Assembly: GCA_018136815.1 (NCBI GenBank)
Contig: CM030938.1
Location: 4,607,724-4,671,723, forward strand
Length of the DNA stretch: 64,000 bases
Origin: Isochrysis galbana
Lineage: Eukaryota; Haptophyta; Isochrysidales; Isochrysidaceae
Direction of reading: 5' to 3'
Shown here: piece after piece, positions 9,143 to 18,621 of the stretch
Layout: each line of letters opens with the position of its first letter
Position numbering within the stretch: position 1 is the stretch's first letter
Program-made: the position numbers and the translations under genes
Notes under the pieces: model-generated
Databases searched by the model: none
What the model saw: only the letters and a program-made list of their open reading frames with translations
Told to the model about the DNA's origin: nothing

Positions 9143-10935
9143 CCCTAACCAAGACGACGAACTACGCATTTCAGATGCCAGCGCGTGCTCGCGTTGATGT
9201 CACTCTCATCGGCACGGAAGGCGCGCATGCCGATGCTCACCCGCTCGACTCGGCGCGCGAGCTTCCCGTAGCAGGCATTCTCGCCGGGCCCTCCCCTGCC
9301 GCCATTGGCCCGACCGATGTGGTCGGTGGTGCGTGGAGCGCATGTGAGTCCGCGCGCTACGCGCTAGCGTGGCCGGCCGCAGCGCTTGCCCTCACCCGGA
9401 TGTCGCCTTCTCTGCCCAAGGACGTTGCGGAGCTGGCCATGCGCGCACCCGCACATGTGACGGGGCTCATCGACGTCGGCCGCCTCGCGAAAGCGGCCTT
9501 GGGATTGCCAGCCCAGTTGGCCGAGTTGCCCACCCGAGCCATCGAGGCCTGTCGCAAACTAGTCTCACTACCCGCGCGCATCGTAGAGTGGCGGGCCGCG
9601 GAGCCTCGGCCGCCACGCGCACACGCGCTAATGGTGGGCCTCAGCGACGACCCCGACAGGTCGCTCTGGGAGTGGATGGCCCACTGGTCGGGCGCAGAGG
9701 ATGCAGTAGGGACAGCACGCGCACGCACCGTCGACCACCGCTTCTACGGCGTCGCCGAGGCGCACTTCCCGCCTGCGCGCGCACAACCCGACCTGGCGGC
9801 CACAGCTGCGGCCGCCGGCATGACCGACGCATACACGCCTCAGTCGACTTCCATTGCCGAAGGCCTCGGCCAAGTGCCGATGGCGATGGTGGCGGCGGCG
9901 GAGAGCACACCGAGGCAACCTCCGGTGCGTGGGGCCGCTTCCGCCGCGGCGATGGAGCAGCTCCATCGGCGCCCGAGTCCCACTCCGGCGCCGATGGCTG
10001 ACACTTCTGTGCCTTTCGTGCGCGCCAGCAGCGGCACCGCCATGGCGCCATCGGCCTTCGCCGCCGCCCCAGCAATGCGGCGCGACGCCGCTCCAACGCG
10101 CTCTACCACAGCGATAGCTCCACCTGTGCCGCTGAATGGCGCAGCCCCTCTATCGACCCCGCCCTCCCGCCCCCAACTGCTCTCACTCGTCTTCTCGCGC
10201 CAGCGCGCGTCGGCCCTTGGCCGCATCGTTGCTCGTGCCGCTGCTCGTCGTGCAAAACGCGTCACTATTTGGGCGGTGCATCTCGCATTCGGCAGTCCCA
10301 TCGCAATTGCGCAGCTTGTGGTGATTATTTTAGCCCTCCGCGATATCCGCACGCTCTGGCGAAACCTGAGGCAGTGGATAAGAGCGTTTGCGCGGCAGCC
10401 TATGACGCCAGCACCAGCGGAGCAGGTGCCAACGTCCGCAGAGTTCAACCCACCACGCACGTTGTTGGAGCCTCATTCACAAACGGTGGCGCAGCCCGGT
10501 GGTGACCTAGCCTCGCGTAGGGTTGCGGCGCAGGTGAGGCCCAGCGTACGCGTGTGGGTTCCCGCGGTGGAGCCCGCCGAGCCGTCCACGGGCTCCCGCC
10601 GTGTGGGGAGCGCTTCCCGCACAGCTTCTCCATCATGGCTCTTTGTCTCGTTGAGGAACGCCACGACGCATGGCCGGCAAGCCCTAACTTCTCTAAGGCG
10701 CATGCTCGCCTCAGTTCTGCCCGTGCACGGTGAGGCGATGGGTGCGCGTGGAGGGTCGCCCGTAACTCCAAGTCTGCGGTGTTTAGCGGGCCTCTCTGGG
10801 GCCGGACTCCTCATCTCGCTGGGCGCAGGGTTGGGCGGGCCGCCTCTTATGTCGATGACCACGGTGTTGTTTGGCGCCGCTTGGGAGACGTGCTCGGCAG
10901 TGCGAGTGCTTGGCGGCTCGGCGGAGCAACCGTGA
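9139..10935 (+). CDS. Hypothetical Ala-rich membrane protein (3' part)
   Basis: A 598-codon ORF using a different frame from the preceding one; the listed start is TTG, so it is likely the continuation of that gene. It is Ala/Pro/Arg-rich with a hydrophobic segment near residue 395 (IAIAQLVVIILALRDI) and a C-terminal hydrophobic hairpin (GLSGAGLLISLGAGLGG). An amphipathic region around residues 100–150 contains repeated LPAQLAELPTR/LPARIVEW-type units. No known domain. It may be a peripheral or membrane-anchored protein of unknown role. Confidence 0.45.
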   Translation: MTLTKTTNYAFQMPARARVDVTLIGTEGAHADAHPLDSARELPVAGILAGPSPAAIGPTDVVGGAWSACESARYALAWPAAALALTRMSPSLPKDVAELAMRAPAHVTGLIDVGRLAKAALGLPAQLAELPTRAIEACRKLVSLPARIVEWRAAEPRPPRAHALMVGLSDDPDRSLWEWMAHWSGAEDAVGTARARTVDHRFYGVAEAHFPPARAQPDLAATAAAAGMTDAYTPQSTSIAEGLGQVPMAMVAAAESTPRQPPVRGAASAAAMEQLHRRPSPTPAPMADTSVPFVRASSGTAMAPSAFAAAPAMRRDAAPTRSTTAIAPPVPLNGAAPLSTPPSRPQLLSLVFSRQRASALGRIVARAAARRAKRVTIWAVHLAFGSPIAIAQLVVIILALRDIRTLWRNLRQWIRAFARQPMTPAPAEQVPTSAEFNPPRTLLEPHSQTVAQPGGDLASRRVAAQVRPSVRVWVPAVEPAEPSTGSRRVGSASRTASPSWLFVSLRNATTHGRQALTSLRRMLASVLPVHGEAMGARGGSPVTPSLRCLAGLSGAGLLISLGAGLGGPPLMSMTTVLFGAAWETCSAVRVLGGSAEQP

Positions 10936-12482
10936 ACAGCGGCCGTAGTCGGCATGTGTGGCTGTGTGCTGTGTGTGGCACAGCGAAACGAAAAAGATCT
11001 TTAGTTGCAGCTGCAATGCTTATTGCCTCAACTAACTTTATACGTAGCTCTAACTTAGCTCACAAAAAAACCTTTTAATATTCTCGCCTCACACGTGGCA
11101 CTGAGTTACGCTCTCGTAGCCACAGCCACGTCCATTCCCCTTCCTCACCCTCACTCCCCGCCTTCCCGCCTTGCGGCAACTCCCCTCGTGCTCTACTTAA
11201 GGGACCGGGTCGTGTGGCGTGTGGGGGGCCGCTGAGCTGAGCAGGGTGCACCTGTCCTCTGCGGTATGTTCCCGCGCTTCCTCCGGTGCTGCTGAGTCTA
11301 ACTTAGCTCACATACTGGGGGAATCCGCCCCGGGCTCCAATGGCCAATTAAGGCCTCGTCGGTCAACCTCTGACTTTGCCTTCTGGCAGCTGAGCTTGAC
11401 CCGTCGGCCGTCGGAGCAACAACTAAATTTATACTTAGTTCACCCATGGGGGGGCACAACCCCCCCCCCTCTCCTCACTCCTCCCCTACCATGGGGGGAG
11501 GAACCACCCATGCTCATGGCATGCCTTATGGCTTGCCAGGAGCAGCCCGCCCTGCTGACCCATTCGCTCTCACTGACAGGCCGGCTTGCCTACGCGCTCC
11601 TACGCGCAGAACCTCGTATCCTCATCGAGGCTATTAGTACGCCTCCTCCCAATCCCGCAGACTACCCACCCGCGCGCTCGGAAATCGTGGAGAGCATTGC
11701 CATACAGCCCTTTTCGCGCGCTGCACCTTCACTTCAAACATATCACCCACAGAAGGATTGGTACCAGAAACAGGTTCGCAGACAGTCCGCACAGATAAAT
11801 GTAGACTGTAGACTATGTCGCCGTTCGTTACCAAGAACCAAGAAAACTCGTGCCATCTATCGTGGTGTCCCGCGACGAAAACAATTTTCGAGACCATAGA
11901 TGCCCTCAATAACTACACACTACACCCCCTCCCCCGGAAGGTCACGTACACAAGAGACAAAGGATAGATTATTCGCATACCCCGGTACGAACACACCCGA
12001 AAGCTTGAAGCCTGAAAGCGCTGTACGTGTACGTGATATAGCGTGGAAATGTGGAAATACATACTAAGAGATTTTTATAGAGTCGAATTTGAGTCACACG
12101 AGTACCACTACATACCGATCTTAGAGTCTACACTAGTGAGGTCTGCCACCTTGGTTAGGGGCCTCACCCCCACCCCGCCAAAAACGCACTGCTCCGTGCG
12201 CACACATAAAGCCGCCCAGGGGACCTTAGCTCCGAACGGGCAAGTGCGGACGTCTCCATACGAATCACCGAGCCGCAAGCGCGCCAGTATAGCTCCCTCC
12301 ACAGAGTACGCCAGCTTCTATTCTCGCACGCAAAGCTTGTCCTGTTGAGACCTTTTCTTAAGCCCTTCAAAAAGCCTTCTAGTAGTATTTGTATTGGGGG
12401 CTTACTTTCTTACTTCACTACCCACCGCTCCGCTTTTGACCGGCGTAGAGAGAGAGAGCGCCGAGAGCGGCGCGGCGCGCCG
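10936..12482. other. Intergenic DNA with fragments of dispersed repeats
   Basis: About 1.5 kb without a supported gene. It contains a P-family repeat fragment (11440–11520, CCCATGGGGGG/ACCATGGGGGGAGG) directly followed by a Q-family fragment (11516–11600). The phrase CTAACTTAGCTCACA occurs at about 11049 and again at about 11298. A 226-codon ORF crossing this area is composed of these repeats and is not credited. Confidence 0.5.
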
Positions 12483-15282
12483 ATGCTGACGCTTGTGAGC
12501 CTCGCGGGTGCAGCAGTGCTCTTTCCTCTCACTGGGCGGCCAGGCGGCCCTCGTGGGCGGTGCGCGGCAGCTCGGCTCGCTGAGGGCGAATTCATTGTCC
12601 AACGCCACGAGTGGGAGTCCCTCCCGAACCCTAGGTTTGCCTACAATGCAGCGGAAGACGACTGGGTGCTCGAGGGTGCTGCTGCAGTAAGAGACTTCAC
12701 GGCGTCTCTCGAGCCTGAGTTCGCGGCGCTGCGCTCTCGGCCCTTCTTCCGCTACTACCAGGTCGACCTACTAGCCTCGTGTACCTACCTGCCCCAAAGT
12801 GAGGCGCCGTGCGAGCTCGACGCATGCGAGATTGAGCCGAGCGATGATGCGCCAGACAGAATCCAGGAGAGGGACCTCAACGAGTACGAGTTCGAGCTCG
12901 ATTCGTGGAGCAGGTGCTCGAGCGCCCGTCAGTATGCGCTGCTTCACAGCGCCTCAGCTGCGAAGCGTTCTAGGGGGGGATCGAGGTTGCGGGCTTTGGC
13001 CGCTTGGCTGGCACATTGAGGGGCACTAAGCGGCGGACGCGCAATGGGTGGATGCACATTGAGTGAGCGCGCGGCTTGAGAGAATGGTGCGGTCGCAGGG
13101 ATGGGCACCCACGCCGTTGCGACGTATTGGCCGGTCCATCTTGAGCGGATCTAACTGCACGGCGTAGAGCTGCAAGACGGCACGCGGCTTTTCTCTGCGG
13201 GATGGTCTGCGGGCACACTGCTCCCATTGGGCCGATCCTCTCGCAAGGAGGCATGTGTCGCAGGTGCAAGCACTCCACGACGCCACATGCCTTCGGTGTG
13301 TAGGTGGGACATGCCCTCGGACTTCACCGAGTACTATGACTTGCATGCGCTGAAAGAGACCAACACGGGCTACGATGGGTCGCGCGTCTGGCGCTTCATC
13401 AATCAGGTGACTAGTCCGCGATCTCCCAATCATCTAGATGGCTGTTTGCACGCCTTTGCCTCCTTGTTTCCGCCATCACACCCTCCTCAACCCCCTCCCT
13501 TCGCTCCCCGCTTTGTACGCACTGCAGAAAATCTGTTTCCAGCTCGATCTCGAGGAGGCCAAGAATTCGTGGAAACGTGACTTCAACCGCGGCGTGTCTG
13601 GCCTGCATGTGAGCTAGCCCAACCCAACGCCCACAAGGCCCTGGGAAGCAGTGGTCAACCCAGCGCATCATCTGGCCCCGGACAGCCAGCCATGGCGCAT
13701 GAGAAACAAGTGCCGCGCTTCCTCCTCGGGGCGTGTCCTCCGCCACCTGACGACTTTCGCCTCCCTCATCCTTCCGCCTCTTGTCTCTAGTCCGCCGTTT
13801 CCGCCTCCATCATCCGTGACATCATGGATGAAGGGGACACCGAGGGCGCTCTGGCACAGTTTCGTCGTCGCCTGCAGGATGAGCCAGGCGCCATCAACAA
13901 TCTCTACTTTGCGACGCTTCTGTCGCTTTGCGCCGTTCAGCGGCTTCAACCGCGCCTCGAGCGGTGTACATTCATTGGAGATGCCGACGCGGTGAGTCAA
14001 ATCGTGGCAAAGCTTGCGCACCATTTTCTTGCTCATACTCGCGTGTCCTTGTTGTACTTTCTTGCATGGAGACTTGCTGCGAGTGCTTGGTGTCGCTTGC
14101 TGTAGACCGCCGGTCATTATATACCTTTGCCGAGCGCTTGTTGCGAAATTTGAACCCGCCTACTCGTGATTTGTCCTTCACCCCGACTTTGCGTCCATTC
14201 TCAGTGCAAGCCACATATTGAGGCTATCCTGTCGTCGCCAATGATGTCTCACCCCGCGCTTGCGCGCGCGGCGGCGCTTCTTCGAGAGAATGCGGACTCC
14301 GAGAACGCTGCGCCCTGGAAGATGCGGCTACGTACAAGGGACTTGATGGGGGTGCGTGTCCATGGCCGCAAACTGGACACACCTTCGGCGTGATGGCCCT
14401 TCTTCGCTCTTATCACTGTCCGTTGCCAACCGCCGCCCGCCTCATGGTTTCAGGTCATGAATTGTGTGCAGTGCAATCTATGCCGTCTCCATGGCAAGGT
14501 GATGGTGCATGGTTTTGCAACCTCTCTCCAGGTACACGCCATCAGCATCCACTCGCCAATGCGAGAGCTCAACAGTCTCATGGGAAGGAGTATCTGCCGC
14601 AGTCCAGCCTGGCGATGCATTGGTGCCATTCATAACACACCAACAACGTGCATTACCCGATGGCGTGCACCGAGGTATAATTACCTTCTGGTGCTAACCA
14701 CGCCACTTGTGCCAACTACGCCGCTGGTGCCGTGATGTCATCCTTTTTTGATAGCTGGCGTGTCGGCTACATTTGTTTCGTCGCACGGCTAAAGACTCCG
14801 GTTGTGCTGCGCTCGCGGCGAGACCACACACAGCTCCCGAGAGATTGGCCTCACCCTCCACACCACGATGCCCTCCGTCGATGCGCTGCCTCAGGTTTTG
14901 CTCGGTCACCGTGGGCGAGGTGAAGACTGCGACCGGGATACCGATCCATTCGGACTCTCTCGCGTCGAGGTAGGTCTCAGCGTATTGCCCCCGCCTCGTG
15001 CTATCCGCATTGGCCGATTGCACCTGACGCCATGTCGCTTCAGCTCACCCATGCCTGAAGCGGGCGAGGCTTCCTTAGCAGACCATTCGCCTCCCAGACC
15101 ATCGCGCTCACCACCTGCCATAGTTTGGTCTTGTGACGACGAGTCGCCTTCCGTGTGTGCAGGTCGCCTCTCTTGTTACGACCACGGCGAAGCTTCTCAG
15201 CGCGTGCGAAGTCGTACAGGAGCTCTCAGATCTCGAGGCGGCTCAGCCAGATGCGGAGACCACCACGACAGCCAAATCGTAG
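12483..15282 (+). CDS. ERO1: ERO1-family endoplasmic reticulum thiol oxidase, 8 exons
   Basis: ERO1 uses FAD to pass electrons from protein disulfide isomerase to oxygen in the ER lumen. Exons read from splice signals: 12483–12913, 13304–13406, 13528–13608, 13791–13991, 14205–14351, 14454–14531, 14895–14969, 15163–15282. Every junction is GT–AG and keeps frame, giving 411 residues, in the family's usual range. A signal peptide begins MLTLVSLAGAAVLF. The outer shuttle pair is C110/C115 (CELDAC, with C100 before it). The FAD-region motif NTGYDGSRVWRFINQ (exon 2), the NRGVSGLH helix (exon 3), NNLYF (exon 4) and the inner active site CVQCNLC (C325, C328, C331; exon 6) all match the family. The extra Cys that normally follows the shuttle pair is Ser here. 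The upstream ATG at 12345 is in frame but lacks a signal peptide. Confidence 0.93.
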
Positions 15283-16095
15283 GCCGCCGTTGGTGGGCAT
15301 GTTCGCGTCTACGGGCATGCGAAGAGCTGACCACCATAAATCTTCGCAATGACCAAATCTAAACTTGACTATGCTGTGCATTTTGCTCGATGTTGGATGG
15401 TGGGAGCCCAAGAACAAACCGAGGCAGAACTGTTCGCTGCATTGCCGATCATCATAGGAGTAGTGGCATGCGCGCCAGCTCGCGCATACACGTGACTGGC
15501 CGCACACGAAAGCGGTGACCAAATTCGTTTAGAAGCAGAAGCTGGCCTCGATGTGGGCGCACGTCGGACTGCATCGGAAACAGTCACTTTACGATGCTGC
15601 ACGATTCTGCCGGCGAGCGACGGCGATGATGGTGCACGGATGAGTGTGAGAGAGATGATGTGGTCCACCCTGGGTCTGTGGCTCAATGTTTCCACGGTAT
15701 TGGCTTTCAATTCTTTCCACTTCCGCAACGCTTACGTGGCGCCCGTGTTGTGCGCACGCCTCGATGCCCCAACGGAAATGTAGTATGTCCCTGCATTAAC
15801 CAGAGAGAGAAGCGCGCTCTTTCCCGCTCGGCAGCTATATGCTCAGCTTAGCTTGACTCAGTGTATGTTAATTTTTAACAACTATTTATGGGTCGAGGTG
15901 CGGCACAGATCGGGACCGGGGCCAGCGGTGCTGCGTGACTCAAGACTGGACTTCCTAACGAGCCTCAGCCGCGAGAGCACAAACCACATTTTATGGCATT
16001 TATGATCTCGGAACGGGCGGATAGTGCACAATGGCATCGACAATGTCAAGAAGTGACAAACACCATCCATCATCCATTCGTCTATCTGGGTGCAC
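15283..16095. other. Intergenic, no gene supported
   Basis: Short ORFs only (for example 15553–15783) with no recognisable content. Confidence 0.4.
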
Positions 16096-16116
16096 TAGAA
16101 AGCACCAGCTGCAAGA
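16096..16116. repeat. Left copy of 21-bp direct repeat flanking the CRESS insertion
   Basis: TAGAAAGCACCAGCTGCAAG followed by A. An identical 21-mer is at 18924–18944. The pair brackets the hAT 5' module plus the CRESS cassette and may be a target-site duplication. Confidence 0.7.
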
Positions 16117-16302
16117 AAAACTATCGTTATAGTTTCAGCGATGGAGCGCGCGCCGACGCGCTCCCACCTCCCAGCCCCCCGCCGTCACGACGCCCCACCG
16201 GGGCCGCCCCAAGCCGCCGGAGCCGAAGCGCTCGCAGGCTGCCCCCCTCACGGACAGCGACGTCGACATGATCCTCCCGCCCTCACATCCCCAACACCCT
16301 TA
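16117..16302 (+). mobile_element. Copy of a transposon 5' module (MERAPT family), truncated
   Basis: Begins AAAACTATCGTTATAGTTTC and then ATGGAGCGCGCGCCGAC. It is nearly identical to 59338–59520 and related to 27936–28040 inside the hAT-type element. The peptide frame is broken by an indel. Similarity stops at about 16302, where the CRESS replicon begins. Confidence 0.65.
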
Positions 16303-17186
16303 AGGACCCCCCACTGTTTGACTTCGAACCGGCGGTTCAATTGAGAGAGGCTGTCGCCTACAGCCAGGTTGTGGTAAACCGCCTCCGGTGGGAGGCGGCT
16401 AGTGACGTAAATCACCTCGGAGGTGAACGGGATGGGTTGTCGTCCACGCCGTGGAACAGTGGCGGGGTAGCGATCTGCTAGACGGAGAAGGTTGTCGTAA
16501 GTCAGGTGGCCACGGAAGTCGTCCAGTAGAACCACCTTCTGACCGGTGTAACCATCCCACCACCCCTTATCTTTGGGTGGATGCGAGTAGATGTCAGATC
16601 GGTCGTGGTTGTCGTAAACGTACTTGGTCTTGCCACATCCGGGTGGGCCGTAAAGCCAGATGCCCTTGGTCATGTGGGTGCGGACGCGCTTGGAGAGTTC
16701 GATGTCGTAGAGGCGGTCGAGGTCGCGTGCGTACGTGTGAGCCAGATGAGGAGTCTCTTTGATGATATCCCTGGGTGTCTCGCCCTCCCGGAGGCGTTTC
16801 TGAAGGTTGGTCAGATCGGTGCGCTCGCCAGGATTGGAGAGTTTGCCTCCCTCTTCGCCACGCCAAGCCTCATGTGGGTGGTCGTAGAAGTAGGACCAGG
16901 AGCCGGTGGGAGACTCCTTGGCTTGACCCTTCTTGCAGTATCCGGCGGCGCTCTTGGGAACGCCTTTGCGGCGCTCCAAATGGATGGCGGGCAGCGCCTT
17001 CACAACGGTGCTCAGAGAGACTTTATCCTTGAATTCCATGTAAATTTGGAGATGCTCCTTGCGGGTGGTGAAACAGGTCTCGCTCCCGTAGACCCAGTAC
17101 GAGCACGTTTCACGGGCGAATGCCGTGAAGATATCGGGTTCCACTGTGAACCATGTGGCGCAGAGGTGGCGGGCGCGGCCTTGCAT
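16248..17186 (-). CDS. rep: CRESS-DNA replication initiator (Rep), HUH endonuclease plus SF3 helicase
   Basis: Rep nicks the replication origin and unwinds the circle. The 312-residue ORF starts at a true ATG. HUH domain: motif I CATWFT (residues 9–14), motif II HLQ (45–47), motif III with catalytic Tyr in YCKK (83–86). Helicase domain: Walker A GPPGCGKTK (180–188), Walker B VVLLDDF (218–224), motif C VTS (261–263) and a Rep-type arginine finger in NRRF (284–287). All catalytic residues are intact. The last roughly 15 residues (from GDVRAGG) read into the adjoining transposon module, so the natural C-terminus is lost and the stop is borrowed. Lineage within CRESS DNA viruses cannot be fixed by eye. 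Confidence 0.93.
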   Translation of the reverse strand: MQGRARHLCATWFTVEPDIFTAFARETCSYWVYGSETCFTTRKEHLQIYMEFKDKVSLSTVVKALPAIHLERRKGVPKSAAGYCKKGQAKESPTGSWSYFYDHPHEAWRGEEGGKLSNPGERTDLTNLQKRLREGETPRDIIKETPHLAHTYARDLDRLYDIELSKRVRTHMTKGIWLYGPPGCGKTKYVYDNHDRSDIYSHPPKDKGWWDGYTGQKVVLLDDFRGHLTYDNLLRLADRYPATVPRRGRQPIPFTSEVIYVTSRLPPEAVYHNLAVGDSLSQLNRRFEVKQWGVLKGVGDVRAGGSCRRRCP

Positions 17187-17389
17187 GATGTGCGGTTTAA
17201 GGGAAGCAGAAACAAATTTGAGACGCGCGCTTTCTTCTTTTTCGCCGCGCGGAACCTACCCCCCTCACGCGGAAAGGTGTCAGATTTCGTACATTAAAAA
17301 ACCTTTACATAAAGCGCGCAGCGCGCACTCTCAATTTTCCCCCCTCTCTTTCTCCACCACCCAGACTTTCTTCTGTGGAGTAGGGTTAG
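17187..17389. promoter_or_regulatory. Divergent intergenic region, candidate origin and promoters
   Basis: The only non-coding gap between Rep and the plus-strand ORFs. It holds a 6-bp inverted repeat CGCGCG (17224–17229 and 17246–17251) around a T/C-rich 16-base loop, and GCGCGC-A-GCGCGC at 17314–17326. These are candidates for the rolling-circle nick site and bidirectional promoters; no standard nonanucleotide was seen. Confidence 0.4.
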
Positions 17390-17581
17390 ATGAAGGCCGC
17401 CACTCGCATCGATGGCCCTCGGACGGACACGACATACAAGGCCCCTGCGTTTATTCCAAGGCAGTACCGTGGATTGTTGGAGCGTTTGCATCTGTGGCAA
17501 CAGGCGGTGATGAAGAGCCGCCACCAGTTCGACGCACGTATCAATTTCGTCTTTGACCACAAGGGAAATCATGGTACTTGA
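17390..17581 (+). CDS. Small ORF of the CRESS element, 63 aa, unknown
   Basis: Starts ATGAAGGCCGCC, and the protein begins MKAATRIDGPRTD. It is basic with a helical middle (QYRGLLERLHLWQQAVM). It is the first gene after the divergent spacer, and its 3' end overlaps the cystine-knot ORF by 11 bases. It was not recognised; a small DNA-binding or virion protein is possible but unsupported. Confidence 0.5.
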   Translation: MKAATRIDGPRTDTTYKAPAFIPRQYRGLLERLHLWQQAVMKSRHQFDARINFVFDHKGNHGT

Positions 17582-17702
17582 GTGCAATGACAACGGAGTG
17601 TGTGACACGCCATGCCGCGAGCCAGGGTCGGTGTGTCAAAATAACTCAGAGTGCTGTGGTGAATACACGTGTAGTAGTGGTACCTGCAAATATGATGATT
17701 GA
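17571..17702 (+). CDS. Cystine-knot (knottin-like) 43-aa peptide
   Basis: An ATG ORF of 43 codons with eight cysteines (C5, C11, C15, C22, C28, C29, C34, C39). The last six have the spacing C-X6-C-X5-CC-X4-C-X4-C, which is the classic inhibitor cystine knot arrangement. Gly-Thr and Ser-Gly turns precede the last cysteines. There is no signal peptide, unlike most secreted knottins, so secretion would need another route, or the peptide acts inside the cell or on the particle. It overlaps the preceding ORF by 11 bases and the following one by 11 bases, which argues for a genuine packed gene. Knottins include protease inhibitors, channel blockers and antimicrobial peptides; no activity can be inferred. 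Confidence 0.75.
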   Translation: MVLECNDNGVCDTPCREPGSVCQNNSECCGEYTCSSGTCKYDD

Positions 17703-17997
17703 TTCACACGCACAGCTTTTAGCCCGTCGGACGCACTCGCCGGGTAGCCGAGGGGGGGGCGGGGCGGTGCTCCTCCGACAATTCAGATCCCCGACAGCGG
17801 TCAAAGCATACAAGACCAAGACTCGCCACCTGGCTAGCGCGCTGGAGCGCGAAGGATTCCACGTGCTGAGGGGCAATCAACAGCGCGCCAAGACTACCCT
17901 CGAGGGGATCACTAAAGTGGAATCGGGCAAGCGCCCGATTTGGCACTTCTATGTTTACACGGACACGTCCGCCTTAGGGCATCGCTTCCCTAGCTAG
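17692..17997 (+). CDS. CRESS element ORF, 101 aa, first half of a probable frameshifted gene
   Basis: Starts at ATGATG overlapping the knottin stop codon; protein MMIDSHAQLLARR onward. After a Gly-rich patch it is well structured: helical (AVKAYKTKTRHLASALER) and strand (GKRPIWHFYVYTD) segments. It is basic overall. The frame stops at 17997, while the next frame opens at 17978 without an ATG and continues the same style of sequence, so a programmed shift or an indel near 17975–17990 is likely. No family recognised; a capsid or accessory protein is possible. Confidence 0.55.
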   Translation: MMIDSHAQLLARRTHSPGSRGGGGAVLLRQFRSPTAVKAYKTKTRHLASALEREGFHVLRGNQQRAKTTLEGITKVESGKRPIWHFYVYTDTSALGHRFPS

Positions 17998-18400
17998 GAA
18001 CATCCACGTGACCCTCGACGACGGGGAGAATTTCAATTTGGACTACGCGGTCCGCTCTTCGGTTGAGTGCGTAACCCCTGAGGGTGAGATCGCTATACAC
18101 GGCGCCCCGGGAGGATGCAAAGGCTATGACAAACCATGGGCCATATCGTTTCTGCGTAAGAATCAAGTGAGCTTCCGCCAATGCACTTGTGAGCAAGACA
18201 AGGCGAAAGCGGAGCAACGCAAGAAGCAACGCGCCGCAAGCAACGCCATGGATTATCGAGCCATGATGGGGCTCGAGGCGGCGGCACCATGCCGTCGTTT
18301 CATGGCCGGCGAATGCAAGAACAGCCGCCTGAAAGGGCGGCAAATCGTTCAATGCTCATCTAGCCACGACATCACGGTAGGTCCGTTAGAACAATCTTAA
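17978..18400 (+). CDS. CRESS element ORF with C-terminal CCCH-like cluster
   Basis: Open from 17978 to TAA at 18398–18400; no ATG before the middle (the earliest alternative start is GTG at 18008). A beta-rich N-part (VTLDDGENFNLDYAV) is followed by QCTCEQ, a Lys/Arg/Gln helix and a C-terminal C-X7-C-X12-C-X3-H cluster (CRRFMAGEC ... CSSSH). This resembles a CCCH zinc finger with an enlarged middle loop. It likely continues the preceding ORF by frameshift. RNA- or ssDNA-binding is an inference. Confidence 0.5.
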   Translation, partial: GIASLARNIHVTLDDGENFNLDYAVRSSVECVTPEGEIAIHGAPGGCKGYDKPWAISFLRKNQVSFRQCTCEQDKAKAEQRKKQRAASNAMDYRAMMGLEAAAPCRRFMAGECKNSRLKGRQIVQCSSSHDITVGPLEQS

Positions 18401-18480
18401 GAGCAATCCTTACGGGATACCACTTATTAGTAACGGCGAAGGTCGGTTTCTTTCAAAGGTTAAAAAAACAACGCGAGAAC

Positions 18481-18621
18481 ATGAGGCTACACGCCCCGAG
18501 CAACAAACATATTCGGAAAATGATAAGTCCACTGTACACTATAGACAAGGATTTCAACTTAGGAACATCGGAGGACCTCTTGCAGGCGGCGAGAGGACTA
18601 GACATAAGAAACATCACCTAG
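18481..18621 (+). CDS. Small ORF, 46 aa, possible remnant of a further CRESS gene
   Basis: ATG at 18481, protein MRLHAPSNKHIRKMISPLY onward, ending TAG at 18619. A second frame carries on (18611–18690) with VAKSLLIGTAPETYKDL before a TGA, so the original gene may have extended to about 18690 and been interrupted by an indel. Unrecognised. Confidence 0.35.
   Translation: MRLHAPSNKHIRKMISPLYTIDKDFNLGTSEDLLQAARGLDIRNIT

Noticed and set aside
11219-11899. 226-codon plus-strand ORF
   Set aside because: Built from P- and Q-family repeat fragments; the translation shared with the 6.4-kb copy comes from repeat DNA.
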